From assembly GCF_949628215.1 (NCBI RefSeq), contig NC_134277.1, positions 91,811,963 to 91,875,962 on the forward strand: 64,000 nucleotides of DNA, given 5' to 3'. The position numbers were made by a program, and so were the translations under genes. This document shows positions 12,201-64,000 of this stretch, piece after piece. Positions within the stretch are counted from its first letter, which is position 1; each line of letters begins with the position of its first letter. The notes beneath the pieces were generated by a model that saw only the letters and a list, made by a program, of their open reading frames with translations, had not been told where the DNA came from and searched no databases. This DNA is from Phalacrocorax aristotelis (Eukaryota > Chordata > Aves > Suliformes > Phalacrocoracidae).

Positions 12201-14753
12201 AATGCTGTTGCAGCAGTGATTTATGACGGAAGTCTATAATAAAGTATTAGTATTATTATTATAATAAAGTAGATTTATTTTTGTCTGTGTGTTTGTGAGC
12301 TGGTGTGAGCTTGCACACAATGCTATTTGATTTATGCCATTTGGTTTACGTTTTGGGAAAAGACCAAGTGATTCACGGAAGCTTCTGTGTTAAATGATGC
12401 CCTATATTTGACTGAGACAAAGTAAAGCTAGAGAGTAGCGTAGTGATAGCCTTACCTGTTCTGACATTGTCCTGGCAGTTCATTGGCCCCACAGCCGCTG
12501 AACGAGTTGTTCAGCTGAACATCTACGCCGTGTGCAAGAGTCTGTAGGAATAACTGTAACTCAGTGGTGAGCAGCAGCGGTGCTAGAAACACCAAACCCT
12601 CAAGTGGTGAGTCAGTTCGGTCTCAGGCAACTCCCACTGATTTGGCAGTCATAGGTTAAATTCTTATTTTCACAGCTTTTGTCTCAAACCGGAGAATCAA
12701 ATAACAGATTACCACGTGCGAATTCTTTAGAGCGTTCGATAGCAATGGACTGATGAATGAAGTTGCATAAAAGAAATAATGATAGCCTAAGTTAAGGGTT
12801 AAGTTAGAGATACTGTGAAAAAGAAGTGAAACTGTGCCATATCGAGCTTTGCTCTGGCAAAAATATCTAAACCAAAGAACTGAGCCATGGGCTGTAATTA
12901 GATTGCTGCCACAGAGATATGTATCAATGGCTGCAGTTCATGCTGACTTATTTAGCAAGTGCATTAAAATTTTGAACGGCGATCAAAGATGTGTTAAATG
13001 AGAATGCACATAAGATTTGGGGGGTGCTGAAGAAATGGAATCGTCCGGATTGCAAAGGAGCAGAAACAAACCGGCTTGCTTAAACACGGTCTTTCAAAGG
13101 GGAGACGGCACACGAAGCTGCCTGCCAGAATCCCCTGGGGACGGTAACGACTCCTGGTAATGTGTTTCCGGCAACTTAGTAGCAAGATCTGAGGAAGGTC
13201 CTAATTCCCCCTTCAGAAAGGCATAGACAGAGCCAAATAAACACTTACATGATGGTTAAAGAGCGAAAGAGAACGCTGACAACGTAGCAACAGGAGCAGC
13301 TATTCTCTGGAGGGGCCAGAAGCCCGTACTGTGCAGATCCTTGCTTTCCCAAGTGGTTCATGACCTACAGCAGCACCCTGCTTTCTTAAATAGCAGCAGC
13401 AGCTGCTCCACGCAAATCCCAGATCCTCTATTTGTAATAGCAGAGATGTCTCCAGGATGGTGTTTATCAATGACGTCTTTCTTTTGTACCATGACAGTAC
13501 TAATTCAAATATCATAAATCCCAGACGGGTCTCTCTTTTCTCAAAATGCCACCCTCCGTTATAAATCCTGAGCCCAAATAGCTGGTATCTAAGAAACTGT
13601 CTCTTAATGACCTAATATTCACATTGTGCTTAACGTAATTATTGCCTTACAAAGTGAAGGTGTGAAGGTACGTGAGCTAAGGGTAGTAATTCTTTACATC
13701 AGCAGTGAGTATCCTTGTTTCACTTGCCAGTTTTCTTGCTAGATCCCAAGGAACAGCATTGCTTACTCAATCTGAGCATATAAAGGCTCTTGGAGGTTTT
13801 TTGGGTACTGTGGTCTCAAGCTTATATCCACTGAGCACTCCAAATGCACAGCCACGGACAGTGGAAAAGTTGGGTGGGCCAGGATGGCAGGAGCAGGCAC
13901 CCTAGTGACAGGAACTCATGTTTGCACAGCACTTTGCAGGCAAGCTCCCGCTCATCTCAGCTGAGCTGTACATCGCCTTGGGTGTGCTCGCACGGTCCCT
14001 GCCTAGCTCAAAGCACACCTAGAGCTCCAGACCAACATCTTGGAAACAGGGACAGCCCCAGACAGAGCTTCCTCACATCATCCTCCTGCAAAATACAGGA
14101 CCGATCAAGTCTAAGTGAATTCTAACTGAAACCTCAGTAAGAAGTAAGGTTTTGTAAATGGCGCAGCATGTGCATTTACAGTGAAGGAGTGAAGAAGCTA
14201 AATCCTGAGGCAAGACAGGACGCAAGAAGTAGAAAAAATGACAGGGCAGCACAGCAGATCACTGTGATAACCGTGATTCTTATAGCTTGTTATTATAGAT
14301 TATAACAGACACAGACAGCGTGCTATTTCCTTAGCCCTCTTCTTTATAAGGCAGGAGGGAGTTGATTACGTGCTATGTAATGGTGCCACACCCGTGCGTC
14401 AGCCAGCAGCAGTAGGGATTACGTCTGTGATTTGTGAATCTTCACTGATGTGCCTTTAGTGCTCTTCTCTGATAAAGATACAGCCTATCTGTATTAATCT
14501 GATCTACATCATGACCTAGGCTTCAGAGGTTTGACAGTGTGATTTGCTTCTGTACAATGTCCAGCTAATACTGGATTGGAGCAGAACGCAACGCTGTAGG
14601 GGCATTGGCCTAATACGCAGAAATAAAAGAGCGTATGGTCTTTTCAAAAAGGCCAGGTGAGTCATCCTATAAATCATCTGAGTTTAAAACAGTCATGTTT
14701 GCTTTCAAAAGCGACTTTTCTTTTCTTTTCTTTTTCTTTTCTTCCCCCCCCAG
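9235..14753 (+). other. DDC: DDC intron 1 (if exon 1 is correct)
   Basis: About 5.5 kb with no recognised repeat family or coding exon. A small AT-rich run (TATTATTATTATAATAAAG) lies near 12250. At the 3' end there is a TATA-like AAATAAAAG near 14621 and a GGCCAG|GTGAGT donor-like site near 14656; these could mark an alternative short first exon, with weak support. The intron ends in a 35-nt polypyrimidine tract. Confidence 0.55.
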
Positions 14754-14789
14754 GGTTTTTCTGATCATAAGTCGTAAACTCTGATACCC

Positions 14790-63427
<48,638 letters not shown>

Positions 63428-64000
63428 GTAAGGCAGCTAAGACCTCCTGTTTCTCCTGTCATGTTTTATAGCAATACAATAACATGCAATTGAATGTAGT
63501 CTTTGTAGCTAATACACTTAATTATTTTTTTTTCAGGAAGGTAAAGGGAGTTCCTGTAGATCAAAGCAGATTAAAGAAAGAAGCTTAGGACAATTTTGCT
63601 AAAAAATTAATCAAATGCTGAAGAGAAATTCAAGCATATTAGGGTATGGGAAGACATAGTCAAGGCAAACAAATGGCTACACAGTCATACAAAATGACTG
63701 TTGTGTTCTGTGCTTGATGGCCTTTGATGAAGATGATGGTTTTAATCCATTTCCCTAGACGTTGGTGCATGACATGTGAGTGTATGTGTGTGTATTAGAC
63801 GTTTCTTTCCAAGTCACTTTTATACGTGTGTGCACTTAATATACCTCTGCGTGTGTGTGTGTGCGCGCGCGCACGTGTATGTGAAATGACTATAATGGAT
63901 GAAGATGAGAGCAGTAAACACCCTTTTGTTGTTTTCTTTAAAGACTACCTTTGCCTTCATAAAATCCAACAGTCCAACTGGGCAAATTAGAGCAAGATAT
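63428..64000 (+). other. DDC: Start of DDC intron 13
   Basis: Intronic DNA up to the window edge. No exon 14 sequence is found. Contains TG-rich runs near 63776-63795 and the alternating tract at 63848-63883. Confidence 0.9.
63848..63883. repeat. Alternating purine-pyrimidine tract (TG)n(CG)n
   Basis: 36 bp of unbroken alternation, TG units then about five CG units then ACGTGTATGTG. The type of sequence most prone to the left-handed Z form. Seen directly; any role is inference. Confidence 0.85.

Noticed and set aside
63428..64000. DDC exon 14 within the window
   Set aside because: No sequence encoding the expected GSN..NEALL start was found; intron 13 continues past the edge.

Overview
This is a vertebrate nuclear window, almost certainly from a bird. 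Seven CR1 LINE pieces and two solo LTRs of a common avian endogenous-retrovirus type point to birds, and the coding exons are of vertebrate type. One protein-coding gene can be supported: DDC (aromatic-L-amino-acid decarboxylase), on the + strand. The gene runs off the right edge.

Layout. Positions 1 to about 8,940 are intergenic or far-upstream DNA, with two CR1 fragments (about 805-1590 and 6713-7405) and a purine-rich tract near 3 kb. A TATA-containing promoter candidate (8,940-9,160) precedes a probable non-coding first exon (about 9,161-9,234). Twelve coding exons follow, 14,790-63,427. They encode residues 1-414, which align gap-free with the first 414 of the 480 residues of human DDC. 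All splice junctions are GT-AG and the phases close. The PLP-site residues are present: Ser147/Ala148, His192, Thr246, Asp271, Asn300, Lys303, and Tyr332 of the mobile loop. The last two coding exons (about 66 residues) must lie beyond 64,000.

The introns hold most of the mobile DNA. Intron 2 has an old CR1 with a deleted RT core (16,300-18,660) and a young 3.2 kb CR1 (19,708-22,907). Intron 5 has two solo LTRs in opposite orientation (34,006-34,609 + and 35,370-35,956 -). Intron 6 has a second young CR1 (41,304-43,839). Intron 11 has a CR1 fragment ending about 108 bp before exon 12. Intron 12 has a short sense CR1 tail.

The most interesting signal is the pair of young CR1 copies. They differ at only about ten positions in 2.54 kb, yet share the same damage. 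Three in-frame TGA stops are common to both, and the longer copy has a fourth in the part the shorter copy lacks. Both also share substitutions at two endonuclease active-site motifs. The source was therefore probably already coding-dead when it was copied recently. The two copies are also same-orientation direct repeats around exons 3-6, so recombination between them would remove an in-frame block of DDC.
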